From Oxyruncus cristatus (taxonomy: Eukaryota; Chordata; Aves; Passeriformes; Cotingidae): DNA of 64,000 nt. Position 1 is the stretch's first letter, and the number at the start of each line of letters is the position of its first letter. Below the pieces are notes generated by a model that had not been told where the DNA came from, made no database searches, and saw only the letters and a program-made list of their open reading frames with translations. The stretch is taken from NCBI GenBank assembly GCA_013399855.1, contig VXAY01000115.1, positions 186,340 through 250,339 of the forward strand, written 5' to 3'. Shown one piece after another: positions 62,600 to 64,000 of the stretch. The translations under genes and the position numbers were made by a program.

Positions 62600-64000
62600 A
62601 AGCTGGTTTTTAACTCTGCAGTGAACAGTAACCCTGAATTTTTGCTAATGGTCAACAGGAGTCATTTATCACTCAAATCAGTCACTTGTTTCTGTAATGA
62701 ATGTGGAGTCATACACAAGGAGCAGCAAGCAGGTATCATGATTCATTGGGCTGCTGGTGAAAGGCAGGAGTCATATGAGCTTAGAAAGGAAGGAAAAGAA
62801 GAAAGGGTTTACATTAATTTTTTAGCTTAAAGGGAAGTTTTGTATCTAGAAAATAAAGATATTCTGACTTCTGATTGATGCTGGAACTAGATGAAAGGAA
62901 ACCTCTGGCCTGCCTCCAGCTGAATTACTCCCAGCAACGCACTCCGGTGCAGACAGGAGATTAGGAATGACCATACTGCTCTGGTACAAGTGTCCTGCTC
63001 CTCTCCTCAGAGCTGTCATCAGCAACATGCTCTTAACATGCTTGTTTCACCACCAAGCTCTGGGAGAAAGTCTGTGTGTAGGAAGTGGACCAGAAGAGGA
63101 ACAGCTTTAATTCCTGATGCAATGTTAACACATGGTGTTAATCAGAGGCTGTTTCTCTTCACTATCATGCTATCGGTTTTAAATAGTCAAGTCCTAATCT
63201 CCCAATCAATCATCTTCCAAACCACTACACTTTAGTCATCAATCAAATGCCTTTTAGGGTGAAAGCAGGAAGTATTATTTAGCAAAGAGGCAGCAATTTT
63301 TAAACCTCCGTTTTTCTTCAGCTGCCTGAATTAAAGAAAAATTACAGTCTCTGCAGATGTCTGACATCACAACAGGGTTACACTGCAGAGCTCTGCTCTT
63401 GCTGGGGAAAGGCCCCACGACTAGAGAGACAGCTGAATACACAAGTGAGGACCAACCGAGGGACCAACTCCTCGATTCCTTGACCAAAATGTGCCCAGCT
63501 TTGGGCTTTACCCCCTTGAGGAGACACTGAGTGCTCATCAGTGACCATAGGGACCTCAAATACCAGTTTCTAAAACTCCATTAGTAACACTAATTATGAA
63601 ATATGGCCTATTTTCATGTTTTTCAAATTAATATAGCACAGGAACTCTCCAAAGGTCTTTGAATTTCTGAGCGAATATAAAGCTGTTGAACTTTAAGGGG
63701 GAGAGTTTCAAAGGCACAAATGGCACTTAACTTCCAATTACACCTTGGAAAATGTCCCACTAATGGCTAATATAGCTGATTTATTTTCATAAGCTTTAAT
63801 TACTTCACACTATTCTTTTTTTTATTGAACAGTATAATCAATTCAATAGAGCAGTTCAAACAAAATGTGCAACCTAAAAGGAAGGTCTGCTCCAATGCCA
63901 GGTTTGCATATGCAGATTTAAATTCCTTATCAATTTTGGTATTTAGACATTAGATAAGTGAGAACACTTGCACTTGTTATAACATCTGCGTACAACAGAT
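62600..64000. other. Non-coding right end, with TAAT-rich stretch
   Basis: No gene recognised. At about 63720-63810 several homeodomain-type words lie close together (CACTTAA, CCAATTA, TAATGG, GCTAATA and CTTTAATTAC), which suggests an enhancer, but this is untested. The last 200 bases show nothing distinct. Confidence 0.5.

Overview
The window looks like vertebrate nuclear DNA, most likely from a bird. The main evidence is five to six short, 3'-end fragments of CR1-type LINE retrotransposons. They carry the typical avian CR1 tail words (ATTCTATGATTCT, GGTTTGGGTTGG, GACCTTAAAGATCATC, CTTGAACA(C/T)TTCCAGGG). The rest is a low-repeat, A/T-leaning background with many A or T homopolymers, few CpGs outside two islands, and no tightly packed open reading frames. 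There are no bacterial operons, ribosomal RNAs, tRNAs, CRISPR arrays or phage genes. No protein-coding gene can be named. The four longest open frames (170 to 188 codons) are about what chance gives in 64 kb read in six frames.

Layout. 1-18.6 kb is non-coding, intergenic or intronic sequence with one 24-bp tandem repeat (6.9 kb), a homeodomain-motif-dense stretch (9.5-9.85 kb) and one minus-strand CR1 (16.2 kb). 18.9-19.75 kb is a CpG island. It holds a diverged tandem duplication with a 216-bp period, a run of TGACC repeats, a cluster of TGTACC-type palindromes and a short open frame in a good start context. A strong splice-donor match lies on the minus strand just to its left, so the island may drive leftward transcription. 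19.8-52.5 kb is again gene-poor, with CR1 fragments (19.8, 28.0, possibly 38.8 and 50.0 kb), paired perfect palindromes near 21.0 kb, an 11-bp-stem hairpin at 34.3 kb and one protein-like minus-strand open frame at 39.5 kb. 52.57-53.28 kb is a second CpG-rich stretch that reads like a complete plus-strand promoter and untranslated first exon: octamer, CRE-like site, three CCAAT boxes, TATA box, initiator, two mini upstream reading frames and a consensus splice donor. 53.3-64 kb is non-coding, with a TA microsatellite, a CR1 fragment, a 27-bp tandem repeat at 61.2 kb, a strong G-quadruplex motif at 62.6 kb and a homeodomain-motif stretch near the right end.

How the parts may relate: the two CpG-rich elements, about 33 kb apart, appear to point away from each other (minus strand at 19 kb, plus strand at 53 kb). 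The simplest reading is a regulatory interval containing a distal or alternative promoter of a gene whose coding exons lie outside the window to the right, and a separate leftward gene or long non-coding RNA starting at the 19-kb island. This is inference. Transcript data and cross-species alignment were not available.
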